DNA of 64,000 nucleotides, taken from NCBI RefSeq assembly GCF_000966195.1, contig NZ_LAHL01000009.1, positions 248,001-312,000 of the forward strand, given 5' to 3'. The notes beneath the pieces were generated by a model. It was not told the DNA's origin. It was given only the letters and a program-made list of their open reading frames with translations, and made no database searches. Source of the DNA: Domibacillus robiginosus (GTDB lineage: Bacteria > Bacillota > Bacilli > Bacillales > Domibacillaceae). Made by a program: the position numbers and the translations under genes. Position 1 is the first letter of the stretch, and the number at the start of each line of letters is the position of its first letter. Below are positions 38,026 to 50,032 of the stretch, piece after piece.

Positions 38026-38709
38026 TTAATAGCCGGCTTCTCCTTCAACACCCGTCACGATTGCAATGCCTGAGCTTGCTCCAATTCGTGTTGCTCCTGC
38101 TTTCACCATGTTCATCGCATCCTGCTGCGTACGAACGCCTCCTGAAGCTTTTACGCCGATTTTTGGACCAACCGTTTCACGCATCAAGCGGATATCCTCT
38201 TCTGTTGCTCCGCCCGACGAAAAACCGGTTGATGTTTTTACATAATCAGCTCCAGCTGCTACTGCCAGCTCGCATGCTATTTTCTTTTCTTTTTGGGTTA
38301 GCAGGCTTGTTTCAATAATTACTTTCACAAGTGCTTTTCCCTGGGCGGAAGCAACGACCGCTTTAATATCTTTTTGAACAGTTTCTCTGTCACCGTCTTT
38401 TAAAGCACCAATATTAATTACCATATCCACTTCTGTTGCTCCGTGCTCAATGGCTGCTTTTGTTTCAAACGCTTTTACTTCAGTCAGTGTGGCTCCAAGC
38501 GGAAATCCAATAACAGTACAAACCTTTACCTCCGATTCACGCAGAAGTTCTGCTGCCTGCTTTACACGCGCCGGATTTACACATACAGAAGCAAACCCGT
38601 GCCGGCTTGCTTCCTCACACAGCTTCGCAATCTCTTCTTTTGTTGCATCCGCTTTTAATAGCGTATGGTCAATTGTTTTTGCGATATTTCCAAATGTATC
38701 GGTAATCAT
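38026..38709 (-). CDS. deoC: Deoxyribose-phosphate aldolase
   Basis: DeoC splits 2-deoxyribose-5-phosphate into acetaldehyde and glyceraldehyde-3-phosphate in deoxynucleoside catabolism. The class I aldolase barrel is complete. It has the Schiff-base lysine in [11 protein letters not shown], the active-site phrase [15 protein letters not shown] and a phosphate loop [10 protein letters not shown]. The SD GAAAGGGG is 9 bases from ATG 38709 but only 3 from ATG 38715, so I choose 38709 (227 residues). In B. subtilis deoC is in the dra-nupC-pdp operon. Here it lies alone between the mtaB terminator and rpsU. Confidence 0.95.
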   Translation of the reverse strand: MITDTFGNIAKTIDHTLLKADATKEEIAKLCEEASRHGFASVCVNPARVKQAAELLRESEVKVCTVIGFPLGATLTEVKAFETKAAIEHGATEVDMVINIGALKDGDRETVQKDIKAVVASAQGKALVKVIIETSLLTQKEKKIACELAVAAGADYVKTSTGFSSGGATEEDIRLMRETVGPKIGVKASGGVRTQQDAMNMVKAGATRIGASSGIAIVTGVEGEAGY

Positions 38710-38788
38710 CTTCATGATCCCCTTTCAGTTAGTTGTCCGTACCTCTTCATTTTATCATTATTCCGGGCTGCTTGCGAGAAACAACAGC

Positions 38789-38817
38789 AAAAAAGCCGGC
38801 GCAGTGGCCGGCTTTTG
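38789..38817 (-). terminator. Terminator of the heat-shock operon after mtaB
   Basis: A 10-bp stem AAAAGCCGGC / GCCGGCTTTT (38791-38816) with a 6-base loop and a T-run on the minus strand lies directly after the mtaB stop. Confidence 0.87.
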
Positions 38818-38818
38818 G

Positions 38819-40150
38819 TTATGCATGGGCTGGTTCAAGAACACGGACAAATTGCCCTTCGTTGTATGGATAGCCTGCTTTTGTAATCTTTACTTTTACA
38901 ATTTTTCCCACCATGTCTTCTGTAGCCGGAAAAACGACTTTCAAGTAATTGTCGGTATAACCGCTGTAAAGTCCTTCTCCACCTTCTCCAAACGGCTCTT
39001 CCGGAATCACTTCGAGCACTTCGCCTTCAAAACGCGCCGCGTATTCTTTTGCAAGCTGGTCGGACAGGGCGATCAATTTATGAACACGCTCGTTTTTCAC
39101 TTCTTCATTTACTTGATCTTCCATCCGGGCCGCCGGCGTACCCGTCCGTTTTGAATAAGGAAACACATGCAGCTCCGAGAAGCCATGTTCTTTAATAAAA
39201 TTGTATGTCTCCATAAATTCTTCTTCTGTTTCACCCGGGAAGCCGACAATCACATCAGATGTTACAGCAAGACCTGGAAGTGCTTTTTTTAGCCGGTTTA
39301 AGCGGTCTGCAAAAGCGGCCATTGTATATTTGCGGCGCATCCGCTTCAATACCGTATCTGAACCAGACTGAAGCGGAATGTGTAGATGGCGTACCACAAT
39401 ATTGGACTGATCAATCACATCAATCACTTCGTCAGTTAATTGGCTGGCTTCAATAGAGGAAATACGAATTCTCTTTAATCCCGGCACCTTGGCTTCAAGA
39501 TCGCGAAGAAGCATGGCCAGGTTGTAATCCTTAAAGTCAGACCCATAACCACCTGTGTGAATGCCTGTCAGAACAATTTCCTGATAGCCCGATTCAACAA
39601 GCTGACTGGCCTGGCGGATCACTTCCTCCGGATCACGCGAACGCATTAAGCCGCGTGCCCATGGGATAATACAAAACGTGCAGAAGTTGTTGCAGCCCTC
39701 CTGAATTTTAAGGGAAGCACGAGTCCGGTCCGTGAATGCTGGCACATCCAGTTCTTCATACACGCGATTCTTCATAATATTGCCTACCGCATTGATTGGC
39801 TGGCGCTCTGCTTTAAACTGCTCAATATAGCCAAGCATTTTTACGCGGTCCTGTGTGCCTACTACAATATCTACTCCAGGAATCGCCATAATTTCAGCCG
39901 GGGATGTCTGTGCATAGCAGCCGGTGACGCAAATAACCGCATCTGGATTTTTGCGCACAGCGCGCCGGATCACCTGCCGACTTTTTTTGTCACCTGTATT
40001 GGTCACGGTACATGTATTAATCACATAAACGTCAGACATTTTTTCAAAATCTGTACGCTCATAGCCTTGCTGTTCAAACAGCTGCCAGATTGCTTCTGTT
40101 TCGTAATGGTTTACTTTGCAGCCTAATGTATGAAATGCCACTGTTGGCAT
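38819..40150 (-). CDS. mtaB: tRNA threonylcarbamoyladenosine methylthiotransferase MtaB
   Basis: MtaB (YqeV) converts t6A to ms2t6A at position 37 of tRNAs. From ATG 40150 (MPTVAFHTLGCKVN; SD GAGGTGA) it has 443 residues. They include an N-terminal UPF0004 domain whose Cys residues (LGCKVN, NTCTVTN, TGCYAQ) bind one 4Fe-4S cluster, the radical-SAM motif CNNFCTFC, and a C-terminal TRAM domain (about 380-443). It is the last gene of hrcA-grpE-dnaK-dnaJ-prmA-rsmE-mtaB, five bases after rsmE. Confidence 0.95.
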   Translation of the reverse strand: MPTVAFHTLGCKVNHYETEAIWQLFEQQGYERTDFEKMSDVYVINTCTVTNTGDKKSRQVIRRAVRKNPDAVICVTGCYAQTSPAEIMAIPGVDIVVGTQDRVKMLGYIEQFKAERQPINAVGNIMKNRVYEELDVPAFTDRTRASLKIQEGCNNFCTFCIIPWARGLMRSRDPEEVIRQASQLVESGYQEIVLTGIHTGGYGSDFKDYNLAMLLRDLEAKVPGLKRIRISSIEASQLTDEVIDVIDQSNIVVRHLHIPLQSGSDTVLKRMRRKYTMAAFADRLNRLKKALPGLAVTSDVIVGFPGETEEEFMETYNFIKEHGFSELHVFPYSKRTGTPAARMEDQVNEEVKNERVHKLIALSDQLAKEYAARFEGEVLEVIPEEPFGEGGEGLYSGYTDNYLKVVFPATEDMVGKIVKVKITKAGYPYNEGQFVRVLEPAHA

Positions 40151-40155
40151 GTTGA

Positions 40156-40905
40156 TCACCTCTTCAATTCTAAATAAAACGAAACCGCCGACAGCACATA
40201 CAAAGGGGCTGTTTCTGCGCGAAGAATTCTCGGGCCAAGAGCACAGGGAATAAAGCCTGAATCCTGCAGCTCGGCCGCTTCTTTTTCGGAAAATCCGCCT
40301 TCTGGACCGGTAACGACCAGCATTCGCCCGCCTGGCTTCAATGAATGAACAGCCTCATATAATGCTGTCATTTCTCCGGATTTAGCTGTTTCTTCATAAG
40401 CAAAGATTTTCACATCAAACGTGCTTGACTGCTCAATCATTTGCTTCATAGATACAGGTTCTGCTACATCTGGAATCCGGTTTCGGTGTGACTGCTCCGC
40501 CGCTTCTTTTGAAATTTTTTGCCAGCGTTCGGTTTTCTTGGCTCCTTTTTTAGGATCCCATTTTACGATAGAACGCTCCGCTTCAAATGGAACAAACCCG
40601 GCAGCGCCGAGTTCAGTTCCTTTCTGTATAATATAATCGAATTTATCGCCTTTCACAAGACCGCAGGCCATAACGACTTCTACCGGCATTTCAGTTGACT
40701 GCGCGAGCCATTCCTCTACTCTTGCTTCAATAGAAGCCTCTGTTACCATTGTCAGCACCGCGACGGCCGCTTTGCCATCTGGGAAAACAGTATAAACATG
40801 ATCTCCCTCTTCCATACGCATAACACGCCGGATATGATGCGCATCCTCTTTTGAAAAAAGAATTCTTTCTTCATCCTGACCGCCTGTTAAAAAATACCGC
40901 TGCAT
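40156..40905 (-). CDS. rsmE: 16S rRNA (uracil-1498-N3)-methyltransferase RsmE
   Basis: RsmE methylates U1498 of 16S rRNA. The 249-residue SPOUT enzyme has an N-terminal PUA-like domain (HHIRRVMRMEEGD) and the trefoil-knot C-terminus with VVTGPEGGFSEKEAAEL and LGPRILRAETAPLYVLSA, which form the SAM pocket. It lies 13 bases after prmA and 5 before mtaB in the heat-shock operon, as in B. subtilis yqeU. Confidence 0.95.
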   Translation of the reverse strand: MQRYFLTGGQDEERILFSKEDAHHIRRVMRMEEGDHVYTVFPDGKAAVAVLTMVTEASIEARVEEWLAQSTEMPVEVVMACGLVKGDKFDYIIQKGTELGAAGFVPFEAERSIVKWDPKKGAKKTERWQKISKEAAEQSHRNRIPDVAEPVSMKQMIEQSSTFDVKIFAYEETAKSGEMTALYEAVHSLKPGGRMLVVTGPEGGFSEKEAAELQDSGFIPCALGPRILRAETAPLYVLSAVSFYLELKR

Positions 40906-40918
40906 ATTTGCACCTCAA

Positions 40919-41863
40919 TTATTCTGCTTTTTTACCGACGATACAGACCCAGTCTTCCATCACAACTGTTTCTTCAATAAATAAGCCAGCATCTGTCATC
41001 GCTTTACGAACCTCATCTTTTTTCTGACCAATAATACCCGATGCAATAAAAAATCCACCAGGACGTAAAATAGAAGCGACGTCACCTGTGAAAGAAATAA
41101 TGACTTCTGCCAAAATGTTAGACACCACTACATCCGGCTGATCATCAATTCCATCAATTAAGTTATTTTTAGAAACTGACACAATGTTTTCTGCATGATT
41201 CAAGGCTACATTCTGACGTGCTGCTGACACTGCCACCTCATCTAAATCAAGCGCTGTAACGCGTGTTGCTCCCAATAACGCGGCTCCAATAGCAAGTACT
41301 CCTGAACCGGTCCCCACATCTACTACGTGATGGTCTGGTTTCACAAACCTTTCCAGCGCCTGCAGACACATAACGGTTGTTGGATGCGTTCCCGTACCAA
41401 ATGCCATTCCCGGGTCCAGTTCAATGATGAGTTCATCAGTTGAAAACGGCTCATACTCTTCCCACGTAGGAACAATCGTAAATTTTTCAGAGATTTTTAC
41501 TGGGTTATAGTACTGCTTCCAGGCTGTTGCCCAGTCTTCTTCATGCACTTCACTAACAGATACACGAAGCTTTCCTGTGTCAATTTGATATTCAGACAAA
41601 TTCTGAACAGCCGCGGTAATATCGTCCACTGTTTCCTGTAAAAAACTGTTTACCGGCAGGTACGCTTTTACGGCAACTCCTTCATCCGGATAGTCATCCG
41701 GGTTCAGCTCGTATAATTCACCGAAAAGGCCGCCTTCCCGTTTTTTGTCAAGCTCGGCACGATCTTCGATAACAACACCGCTCGCTCCTGCTTCATGTAA
41801 AATATTCGAAATCGGTTCAACTGCATCATTGACGGTTTCAATGCAAATTTCTGACCACTTCAT
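40919..41863 (-). CDS. prmA: Ribosomal protein L11 methyltransferase PrmA
   Basis: PrmA trimethylates ribosomal protein uL11. The 314-residue protein has an N-terminal substrate-recognition domain and a Rossmann methyltransferase domain. The SAM motif is VDVGTGSGVLAIGA (near 181-194), and DPGMAFGTGTHPTT and VVSNILAEVI are also visible. It follows dnaJ by 24 bases, consistent with B. subtilis yqeT. The start agrees with the family (MKWSEICIETVNDA). Confidence 0.95.
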   Translation of the reverse strand: MKWSEICIETVNDAVEPISNILHEAGASGVVIEDRAELDKKREGGLFGELYELNPDDYPDEGVAVKAYLPVNSFLQETVDDITAAVQNLSEYQIDTGKLRVSVSEVHEEDWATAWKQYYNPVKISEKFTIVPTWEEYEPFSTDELIIELDPGMAFGTGTHPTTVMCLQALERFVKPDHHVVDVGTGSGVLAIGAALLGATRVTALDLDEVAVSAARQNVALNHAENIVSVSKNNLIDGIDDQPDVVVSNILAEVIISFTGDVASILRPGGFFIASGIIGQKKDEVRKAMTDAGLFIEETVVMEDWVCIVGKKAE

Positions 41864-41887
41864 ATGTGTCCGCTCCCATCATGCCAT

Positions 41888-43009
41888 TTAATCACGCTTG
41901 AGCGCGCGTTTTACTTTATCAAAAAAGCCGTCTTCTTCACTCGGCTGCTCGCCGCTTACTTCTGCAAACTCCCGAAGCAGCTGTTTTTGCTTTTCATTTA
42001 GCTTGATCGGTGTAATGACTTTTACTAAAACATGCTGGTCACCCGTGCCAAAGCCTCTTACATTCGCTACACCTTTACCGCGCAGACGGAATCTCGTGCC
42101 GCTTTGTGTACCTGCTGGAATTTTCAGCTTTACTTTCCCATGGACCGTCGGCACTTCAATTTCATCACCGAGCGTCGCCTGCACGAATGTAATTGGCATT
42201 TCGCAGTAAATGTCGTCGCCGTCACGTTCGAATAATTCATGCTCCCGCACGCGGAACACCACATATAAATCACCTGGAGGTCCGCCGTTCACGCCGGCTT
42301 CTCCCTGCCCTGACAAACGAATTTGCTGTCCTTCATCAATACCTGCAGGTACTTTCACGTTAATTGTTTTATTTTTCGTTACACGGCCGTCACCGCCGCA
42401 TGTTGAACATTTGTCTTTAATGATTTTGCCTGTACCACTGCAGTGATGACACGTACGGCGTGTCGCCACACGGCCAAATGGTGTGTTTTGTTCTACGTTT
42501 ACCTGACCAGCACCGCCACAGTGTGAGCATGTTTCAGGAGAAGTTCCTGGTTTTGCACCGCTTCCGTGGCATGTACCGCACTCTTCTTCTTTCGGAATAA
42601 TAATATCCTTTTCCACACCAAAAACGGCTTCTTCAAACGATAACGTCATCGTATATTGAAGATCATCCCCCTGGCGCGGTGCATTTGGATCGCGTCTGCG
42701 TCCTCCGCCTCCACCGAAAAAGGTGCTGAAAATATCATCAAAACCGCCGCCGAAGCCGGAGAATCCACCGCCGCCAAAGCCGCCCTGCTGCGGACCTGCA
42801 TGACCAAATTGATCATATTGCGCTTTTTTAGATTCATCACTCAGCACTTCATAGGCTTCCGAAATCTCTTTAAACTTTTCATCCGCGCCCGCTTCTTTGT
42901 TGATATCCGGATGATATTTTTTAGACAGCTTTCGGTATGCTTTTTTAATTTCATCTTTTGAAGCTGTTTTACTGACACCTAATACGTCATAATAATCCCG
43001 TTTACTCAC
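41888..43009 (-). CDS. dnaJ: Chaperone DnaJ
   Basis: DnaJ stimulates DnaK ATPase and presents unfolded clients. From GTG 43009 ([24 protein letters not shown]) it has 373 residues. They include the J domain with HPD (33-35), a Gly/Phe-rich linker (about 75-115), four CxxCxGxG zinc repeats ([32 protein letters not shown]) and the C-terminal client-binding domain. A possible attenuating hairpin precedes it. It is the fourth gene of the CIRCE operon. Confidence 0.97.
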   Translation of the reverse strand: MSKRDYYDVLGVSKTASKDEIKKAYRKLSKKYHPDINKEAGADEKFKEISEAYEVLSDESKKAQYDQFGHAGPQQGGFGGGGFSGFGGGFDDIFSTFFGGGGGRRRDPNAPRQGDDLQYTMTLSFEEAVFGVEKDIIIPKEEECGTCHGSGAKPGTSPETCSHCGGAGQVNVEQNTPFGRVATRRTCHHCSGTGKIIKDKCSTCGGDGRVTKNKTINVKVPAGIDEGQQIRLSGQGEAGVNGGPPGDLYVVFRVREHELFERDGDDIYCEMPITFVQATLGDEIEVPTVHGKVKLKIPAGTQSGTRFRLRGKGVANVRGFGTGDQHVLVKVITPIKLNEKQKQLLREFAEVSGEQPSEEDGFFDKVKRALKRD

Positions 43010-43085
43010 CGTTTTCACTCCCGTTTCATTCACATAACCGCTATTTTAACATACATCGACTCTTCATTGGTAATTAAATTGTTTC

Positions 43086-43137
43086 ACGAAAAAAGCCAAA
43101 GCCGGAAAACCGCTGACTTTGACTTTTTCGTGTGACT
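43086..43137 (-). terminator. Possible attenuator between dnaK and dnaJ
   Basis: Imperfect arms (CACGAAAAAAGCCAAAG-type and complement, 43087-43136) can pair in the dnaK-dnaJ gap. On the minus strand GGCTTTTTTCG follows the inner arm. It may partly terminate or process the transcript. The pairing contains mismatches. Confidence 0.5.
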
Positions 43138-43141
43138 TCGC

Positions 43142-44995
<1,854 letters not shown>

Positions 44996-45015
44996 TCATT
45001 GCTTATCAAATAAAT

Positions 45016-45585
45016 TTATTGATTCACTTTTACCATGGATGGGCGAATAACCCGATCTTTTAATGTATAGCCTTTTTGCAGCTCTGCTAAAACAGCATTT
45101 GGCTCAGCTGAGTCATCGCTGTCTGTCATCACTGCTTGATGGACAGTCGGATCAAATGGCTTGCCGACTGTTTCAATTGGCTTTACACCTTCGCCTTCAA
45201 GCGCGGTAACGAGTGTTTTATACACCATTTCCATCCCTTGAAGAACAGATTTTGTTTCATCATGCTCTGGTGTCACCTGAAGTGCCCGTTCAAAATTATC
45301 AAGCACCGGCAGAAGCTCGGTTACCAGTTTTTGTGCACGGTATTTTTCCTGTGCTTCCCGGTCTAGATTAGCCCGGCGCCGGAAATTGTCAAAATCTGCC
45401 CGCAGGCGAAGATAGCGGTCTTCAGACTCTTCAAGCTGCTTTTGAAGTTGCTCTTCTTTTGATTCTTCAGCTTCTTCAATAATCATTTGGTCCGCCTCTA
45501 CTTCAACGGCCTCTTGTTCTTCGATGGAAGAAACCGCCTCATCAGCTGGTTTTTCTTCCGTCAATGGCTTTTGTTTTTCTGCCAC
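45016..45585 (-). CDS. grpE: Nucleotide exchange factor GrpE
   Basis: GrpE releases ADP from DnaK. From GTG 45585 (SD GGAGGTG) it has 189 residues: a long acidic disordered N-terminus (about 1-45), a long helix ([19 protein letters not shown]) and the C-terminal beta domain with [10 protein letters not shown] and [16 protein letters not shown]. The in-frame start at 45603 overlaps the SD and is less likely. It lies 29 bases after hrcA. Confidence 0.95.
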   Translation of the reverse strand: MAEKQKPLTEEKPADEAVSSIEEQEAVEVEADQMIIEEAEESKEEQLQKQLEESEDRYLRLRADFDNFRRRANLDREAQEKYRAQKLVTELLPVLDNFERALQVTPEHDETKSVLQGMEMVYKTLVTALEGEGVKPIETVGKPFDPTVHQAVMTDSDDSAEPNAVLAELQKGYTLKDRVIRPSMVKVNQ

Positions 45586-45614
45586 TGATGCCACCTCCAA
45601 CATTCGTCATCAAT

Positions 45615-46649
45615 TTATATTCGCGTATTGTAAAGACGCGTCAGCACATTCGTCATATCATGACTTAAAAAGTCAACGAGTGTAATCACTCGGGAATATT
45701 CCATTCGTTTTGGACCAAGAATGGCAATAGTGCCAACCGGTTCATCACCAACGGAGTAGGAAGCTGTAATCAAACTACAGTCTTCCATTGCCTGCTCCGC
45801 ATTTTCCGTACCGATTTTCACTTGAACACCGGCTTCTGTCGGGCGGATCAATTCATACATGTCTTGTTCTTTTTCCATCATATCCATGACGAGGCGGACT
45901 TTTTCTACATCTCGAAATTCCGGCTGGTTGAAAATGTTTGTTTTGCCTCCAATAAACAGCTTGCCAATTGGCGAACCGCCGGATGCTTCTGCAAACATAT
46001 TCAATACAGCCTCATAGTTCCGAAGATGCCGTCTCATTAATTCCGCTGTTTCTTTGTAAATTTTTTGGCGGAGCTCTGACAACGGAACACCGGTCAGGCG
46101 GTCATTTAAAATATTGACCATTTTCTCAATGTCTGCTGGTTCAATTCCTTCCGGCAGCGAGAAGATTCTGTTTTCAACATGCCCTGTATCCGTTACGATA
46201 ATGGCAACAGCCGACTGGGCATCAATAGGAATAATCTGCAGGTTTTTAACCCGGTGGTCATTAAATTTTGGCCCAAGAACGATCGATGTGTAGCTTGTCA
46301 GTTCCGACAAAATCGTCGCTGCATTTTGAACAGCTTTTTCAAGTCCTTCCTGCCTGTCGGCGAAAATAGAATGAATAGCTGTCCGTTCGCTGCGCCTCAG
46401 TGAGCCTGGCGAAAGCAGATGATCCACATAATATCGATAGCCTTTTTCCGACGGCACACGGCCGGATGAGGTATGCGTTTTTTCCAAAAAGCCCATTTCC
46501 TCTAAATCAGCCATTTCATTACGAATGGTAGCCGGACTAAAGGAAACATCCTCTTTCTTGGCAAGATTGCGTGAACCGACTGGCTGCGCCGAACGAATAA
46601 AATCGTCAATGATAATCTGCAAGATGAAAAGTTGGCGGTCTGTCAGCAC
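45615..46649 (-). CDS. hrcA: Heat-inducible transcription repressor HrcA
   Basis: HrcA represses its own operon and groESL by binding CIRCE, assisted by GroEL. From GTG 46649 (SD AGAGGTG; family start [16 protein letters not shown]) it has 344 residues. They include an N-terminal winged helix ([48 protein letters not shown]) and a GAF-like dimerisation region. An in-frame GTG at 46670 is rejected because it lies in the CIRCE element itself. It is the first gene of the operon. Confidence 0.96.
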   Translation of the reverse strand: MLTDRQLFILQIIIDDFIRSAQPVGSRNLAKKEDVSFSPATIRNEMADLEEMGFLEKTHTSSGRVPSEKGYRYYVDHLLSPGSLRRSERTAIHSIFADRQEGLEKAVQNAATILSELTSYTSIVLGPKFNDHRVKNLQIIPIDAQSAVAIIVTDTGHVENRIFSLPEGIEPADIEKMVNILNDRLTGVPLSELRQKIYKETAELMRRHLRNYEAVLNMFAEASGGSPIGKLFIGGKTNIFNQPEFRDVEKVRLVMDMMEKEQDMYELIRPTEAGVQVKIGTENAEQAMEDCSLITASYSVGDEPVGTIAILGPKRMEYSRVITLVDFLSHDMTNVLTRLYNTRI

Positions 46650-46663
46650 GTTTATCACCTCTG

Positions 46664-46690
46664 TTAGCACTCTTTGTATTTGAGTGCTAA
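46664..46690 (-). promoter_or_regulatory. CIRCE operator of hrcA operon
   Basis: A perfect CIRCE palindrome, TTAGCACTC-N9-GAGTGCTAA, lies immediately downstream of the hrcA promoter and ends 15 bases before the GTG. It is the binding site of HrcA. Confidence 0.98.
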
Positions 46691-46700
46691 ATCTACATTT

Positions 46701-46729
46701 AAATTATCAAAATCCTTTTTGTCTGTCAA
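46701..46729 (-). promoter_or_regulatory. SigA-type promoter of hrcA operon
   Basis: On the minus strand a consensus TTGACA (46724-46729) is followed after 17 bases by TAATTT (46701-46706). The CIRCE element begins near the expected start point. Confidence 0.85.
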
Positions 46730-46744
46730 CGAGTACGCTCATAT

Positions 46745-47875
46745 TTATGCTTCAATTAAAAAAGATTGAAATACTTCATTACCGAGAAACTTTCCACGGT
46801 GCGTTAAACAAATTGAATCCCCTTTTATTTGCAGCAGTCCACGGCCTGTCATTTCACCGATTGCTTTTTGGAACAAATGAATGGGATTTTCACCGTATTG
46901 TTTTTCGAACGTAGAAATAGACACTCCGTCTGTTTTACGTAGACCCAGAAACATTTCTTCTTCCATCTGCTCCTGCTTTGTGACCTGCTGAGAAGACATT
47001 CGCGGCCATTCACCACGCTCAAGCGGCTCCATGTATTTTTTAAGCGGGCCAAAATTTGCGTACCGTTCACCATTTACATACCCGTGCGCACCGGCACCAA
47101 ATCCATAATATTCGTCATTATTCCAATACGTAATGTTATGGAGACTCTCAAATCCCGGCTGAGCGAAGTTGCTGATTTCATATTGGTGAAGTCCCTGCAG
47201 TTCCATTTCTCGCATAACCGCTTCGTACATATCCGCTTCCGATTCTTCCTTAGGAAGCGGAAGGCGGCCTTTTGCCATTAAATTATAAAAGACGGTTTTC
47301 GGCTCGATGATAAGCGAATAAGCAGAGTAATGTGGAAGTCCAAGTGCCAGCGCCTGCTTTACAGTATCCACTGCATCGTCGACCGTCTGCTCCGGCAGGC
47401 CATAAATTAAATCAATGCTTAAATTATCAAAGCCAGCCCGTTCTGCGTCACGAACGGTACGCAGGACATCCTCTTTTGTATGGGTGCGGCCAATTCGCTT
47501 TAAATGAGCGTCGTTAAACGACTGAACGCCAATGCTGAGCCGGTTTACGCCACCTTCTTTTAAGATGCGCAGTTTTTCAGGTGTTAAGTCGCCTGGATTC
47601 GCTTCAAATGTATATTCAGCATCTGGCGACAAAGGGAGCCGGCGTTTGATTGACTCGACCAGCTCAAAAAGCTGTGCCTCATTCAAAGATGTGGGCGTTC
47701 CACCTCCAACAAAAATCGATTGTAATCCTTTCTTAACATCAGCCATGCCCATTTCCCGATCAAGTGTATCCAAGTACTGTTCCACTGGCTGGTTTTTCAT
47801 AAATACTTTATTAAAATCACAATAATGACAAATATGATGGCAAAACGGAATATGAACATATGCTGCTTTTGTCAC
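46745..47875 (-). CDS. hemW: Heme chaperone HemW (radical-SAM, HemN-like)
   Basis: HemW is a radical-SAM heme-binding chaperone, often mis-called oxygen-independent coproporphyrinogen oxidase. The cluster motif CHHICHYCDF sits at the N-terminus, and the HemW-specific HNITYW motif is present in the C-terminal half followed by YGFGAGAHGYV. The SD AAAGG is 9 bases from GTG 47875. The upstream GTG at 47884 is too close to it, so I choose 47875 (376 residues). It follows lepA after a 227-base structured gap and ends before the hrcA promoter. Confidence 0.92.
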   Translation of the reverse strand: MTKAAYVHIPFCHHICHYCDFNKVFMKNQPVEQYLDTLDREMGMADVKKGLQSIFVGGGTPTSLNEAQLFELVESIKRRLPLSPDAEYTFEANPGDLTPEKLRILKEGGVNRLSIGVQSFNDAHLKRIGRTHTKEDVLRTVRDAERAGFDNLSIDLIYGLPEQTVDDAVDTVKQALALGLPHYSAYSLIIEPKTVFYNLMAKGRLPLPKEESEADMYEAVMREMELQGLHQYEISNFAQPGFESLHNITYWNNDEYYGFGAGAHGYVNGERYANFGPLKKYMEPLERGEWPRMSSQQVTKQEQMEEEMFLGLRKTDGVSISTFEKQYGENPIHLFQKAIGEMTGRGLLQIKGDSICLTHRGKFLGNEVFQSFLIEA

Positions 47876-47902
47876 TGTGTTCACGCCTTTCTATACATAA
47901 AG

Positions 47903-48103
47903 GAAGGTGCCCGTAATCCGGGCACCTCAGGCTGTTGACAAACGCCCGCTTTCGGCGTCACTCGCCGCGCGTGAATGCTTATGACCCGAAAAGGTCACTC
48001 CGCTTCCCGAACGGCTTCGTTCCTGGAAAGGCAGACGTTTTCAATCAGCCTGCTTTCTTCCGGTGTCTGCGCTCTGAGATACCCGTATAACCCGGGCACC
48101 TTC
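47903..48103. repeat. Foldback element between lepA and hemW
   Basis: The gap holds nested inverted repeats. GAAGGTGCCCG (47903-47913) can pair locally with 47919-47927 or, over 11 perfect pairs, with CGGGCACCTTC at 48093-48103. Inside, CAGGCTGTTGACAAACG (47928-47944) pairs with 48036-48052 with one bulge and one mismatch, closing over hairpins at 47953-47967, 47982-47997 and 48009-48022. There is no reading frame of note. It could be a dispersed palindromic repeat or a structured RNA in the lepA-hemW transcript. A T6 tract follows on the plus strand only. Confidence 0.7.
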
Positions 48104-48111
48104 GTTTTTTA

Positions 48112-49941
48112 TTATTTCTGCTGGTCATCCATTTTTAATACGGCCATAAATGCTTCCTGCGGCACTTCAACAGATCCAACCTGCTTCATGCGCTTTTTCC
48201 CTTCCTTCTGCTTCTCAAGCAGCTTTCGTTTCCGGGAAATATCCCCGCCATAGCACTTGGCCAGAACGTTTTTACGCATGGCTTTGATCGTGGACCGGGC
48301 AACAATTTTGTTGCCGATCGCCGCTTGAATCGGCACCTCAAACTGCTGGCGCGGAATTAATTCTTTTAACTTTTCAACAATAACTTTTCCGCGTTCATAA
48401 GCAAAATCGCGGTGAACAATAAAGCTGAGTGCATCGACAGTTTCCGCGTTCAGCAAAATATCCATCTTCACCAGCTTGGATTGCTTGTAGCCAATGAGCT
48501 CGTAGTCGAATGAGGCATAGCCTTTCGTACTCGACTTCAGCTGGTCAAAGAAGTCATACACAATTTCAGACAGCGGCATTTCATAAATAACGCTGACGCG
48601 GTTTGTATCAAGATACTGCATATCAATAAAAATGCCGCGTTTCCCCTGAGCAAGCTCCATTACTGCTCCGACATAGTCATTCGGCACGATGATCGATGCT
48701 TTTACATATGGTTCTTCAACGTGCGCAATTTTTTGTGGGTCCGGCATGTCAGATGGATTATCGATTCGAAGCTCTTCTCCATCTGTCATTGTTACCTGGT
48801 AAATAACACTTGGCGCTGTTGTAATCAAGTCAATTTTAAACTCACGCTCAATACGCTCTTGAATGATTTCCATGTGAAGAAGACCAAGGAATCCGCAGCG
48901 GAATCCAAAGCCAAGAGCCTGTGATGTTTCCGGCTCATATTGAAGAGCCGAATCATTTAACTCAAGCTTTTCAAGCGCTTCACGTAAATCATTGTATTTA
49001 GAGGAGTCAATTGGGTAAAGACCGCAGTACACCATCGGATTGAGCTTTCGATAACCAGCAAGCGCTTCTGTAGCACCGTTTTTCGCCGATGTAATCGTAT
49101 CCCCTACCTGTGTATCGCCGACATTTTTAATCGCCGCAGCGAGGTAGCCAACATCACCGACTGTCAGTTCCTTCCGCTGTGTTGTTTTCGGGGTGAAAAC
49201 ACCAATTTCGGTTACTTCAAACTCCTTGCCAGTCGCCATCATTTTGATTTTGTCGCCGACCTTTACTGTTCCATCTACCACGCGAATATACGCGATAACC
49301 CCACGGTATGCGTCGTAAAGCGAGTCAAAGATAAGCGCTTTGAGCGGCGCTTCCGGATCTCCCTTTGGTGCAGGTACTTTTTCAACAATCTGCTCTAAAA
49401 TTTCCTCAATCCCAATACCTGCTTTGGCAGAGGCAAGAACCGCTTCTGAGGCATCCAGGCCGATCACGTCTTCTACTTCCTGACGTACACGCTCCGGTTC
49501 TGCAGCCGGCAGGTCAATTTTATTAATAACCGGTAGAATTTCAAGATCATTATCAAGCGCTAAATAAACGTTAGCAAGTGTCTGCGCTTCAATTCCTTGT
49601 GCTGCATCGACAACGAGAATCGCGCCTTCACACGCCGCAAGGCTTCTTGAAACTTCGTATGTGAAATCGACGTGTCCCGGTGTGTCAATCAAGTGAAAAA
49701 TGTAGTCCTGCCCATCTTTTGCCGTATAGTTCAGCTGCACGGCATTTAATTTGATCGTAATGCCCCGCTCCCGTTCAAGATCCATAGAATCAAGAAGCTG
49801 GCTTTTCATTTCACGTGCTGTTAAAGCTTTTGTTTGTTCTAAAATACGGTCAGCAAGCGTCGATTTCCCATGATCAATGTGGGCAATGATCGAGAAATTG
49901 CGAATGCGCTCCTGCCGTTCTAGTCGGTCGTTGTTGTTCAT
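48112..49941 (-). CDS. lepA: Elongation factor 4 (LepA)
   Basis: LepA is a ribosome-associated translational GTPase implicated in ribosome back-translocation or 30S assembly. From ATG 49941 (SD GGAGTG 9 bases upstream) it has 609 residues: G1 [10 protein letters not shown]3 DTPGHVDF, G4 [11 protein letters not shown]-like domains II, III and V, and the LepA-specific C-terminal domain ending in a Lys-rich stretch ([18 protein letters not shown]). An in-frame GTG lies at 49953. It is downstream of spoIIP and upstream of hemW, the usual Bacillus order. Confidence 0.97.
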   Translation of the reverse strand: MNNNDRLERQERIRNFSIIAHIDHGKSTLADRILEQTKALTAREMKSQLLDSMDLERERGITIKLNAVQLNYTAKDGQDYIFHLIDTPGHVDFTYEVSRSLAACEGAILVVDAAQGIEAQTLANVYLALDNDLEILPVINKIDLPAAEPERVRQEVEDVIGLDASEAVLASAKAGIGIEEILEQIVEKVPAPKGDPEAPLKALIFDSLYDAYRGVIAYIRVVDGTVKVGDKIKMMATGKEFEVTEIGVFTPKTTQRKELTVGDVGYLAAAIKNVGDTQVGDTITSAKNGATEALAGYRKLNPMVYCGLYPIDSSKYNDLREALEKLELNDSALQYEPETSQALGFGFRCGFLGLLHMEIIQERIEREFKIDLITTAPSVIYQVTMTDGEELRIDNPSDMPDPQKIAHVEEPYVKASIIVPNDYVGAVMELAQGKRGIFIDMQYLDTNRVSVIYEMPLSEIVYDFFDQLKSSTKGYASFDYELIGYKQSKLVKMDILLNAETVDALSFIVHRDFAYERGKVIVEKLKELIPRQQFEVPIQAAIGNKIVARSTIKAMRKNVLAKCYGGDISRKRKLLEKQKEGKKRMKQVGSVEVPQEAFMAVLKMDDQQK

Positions 49942-50032
49942 GTCAATGTTCACTCCTGTTTATCGGCACATAGATACTATTGTGATTATATCAGCGCGTT
50001 ATGCAATTGACAACGAACATTAAATGAACAAG

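Noticed and set aside
38450-39154. 234-codon open frame crossing deoC, the mtaB terminator and mtaB on the plus strand
   Set aside because: It runs antisense through two real genes and a terminator hairpin, so it is not a plausible gene.
46647-46670. hrcA start at the in-frame GTG 46670
   Set aside because: That codon lies within the CIRCE operator at the transcription start. GTG 46649 has the SD and the family N-terminus.
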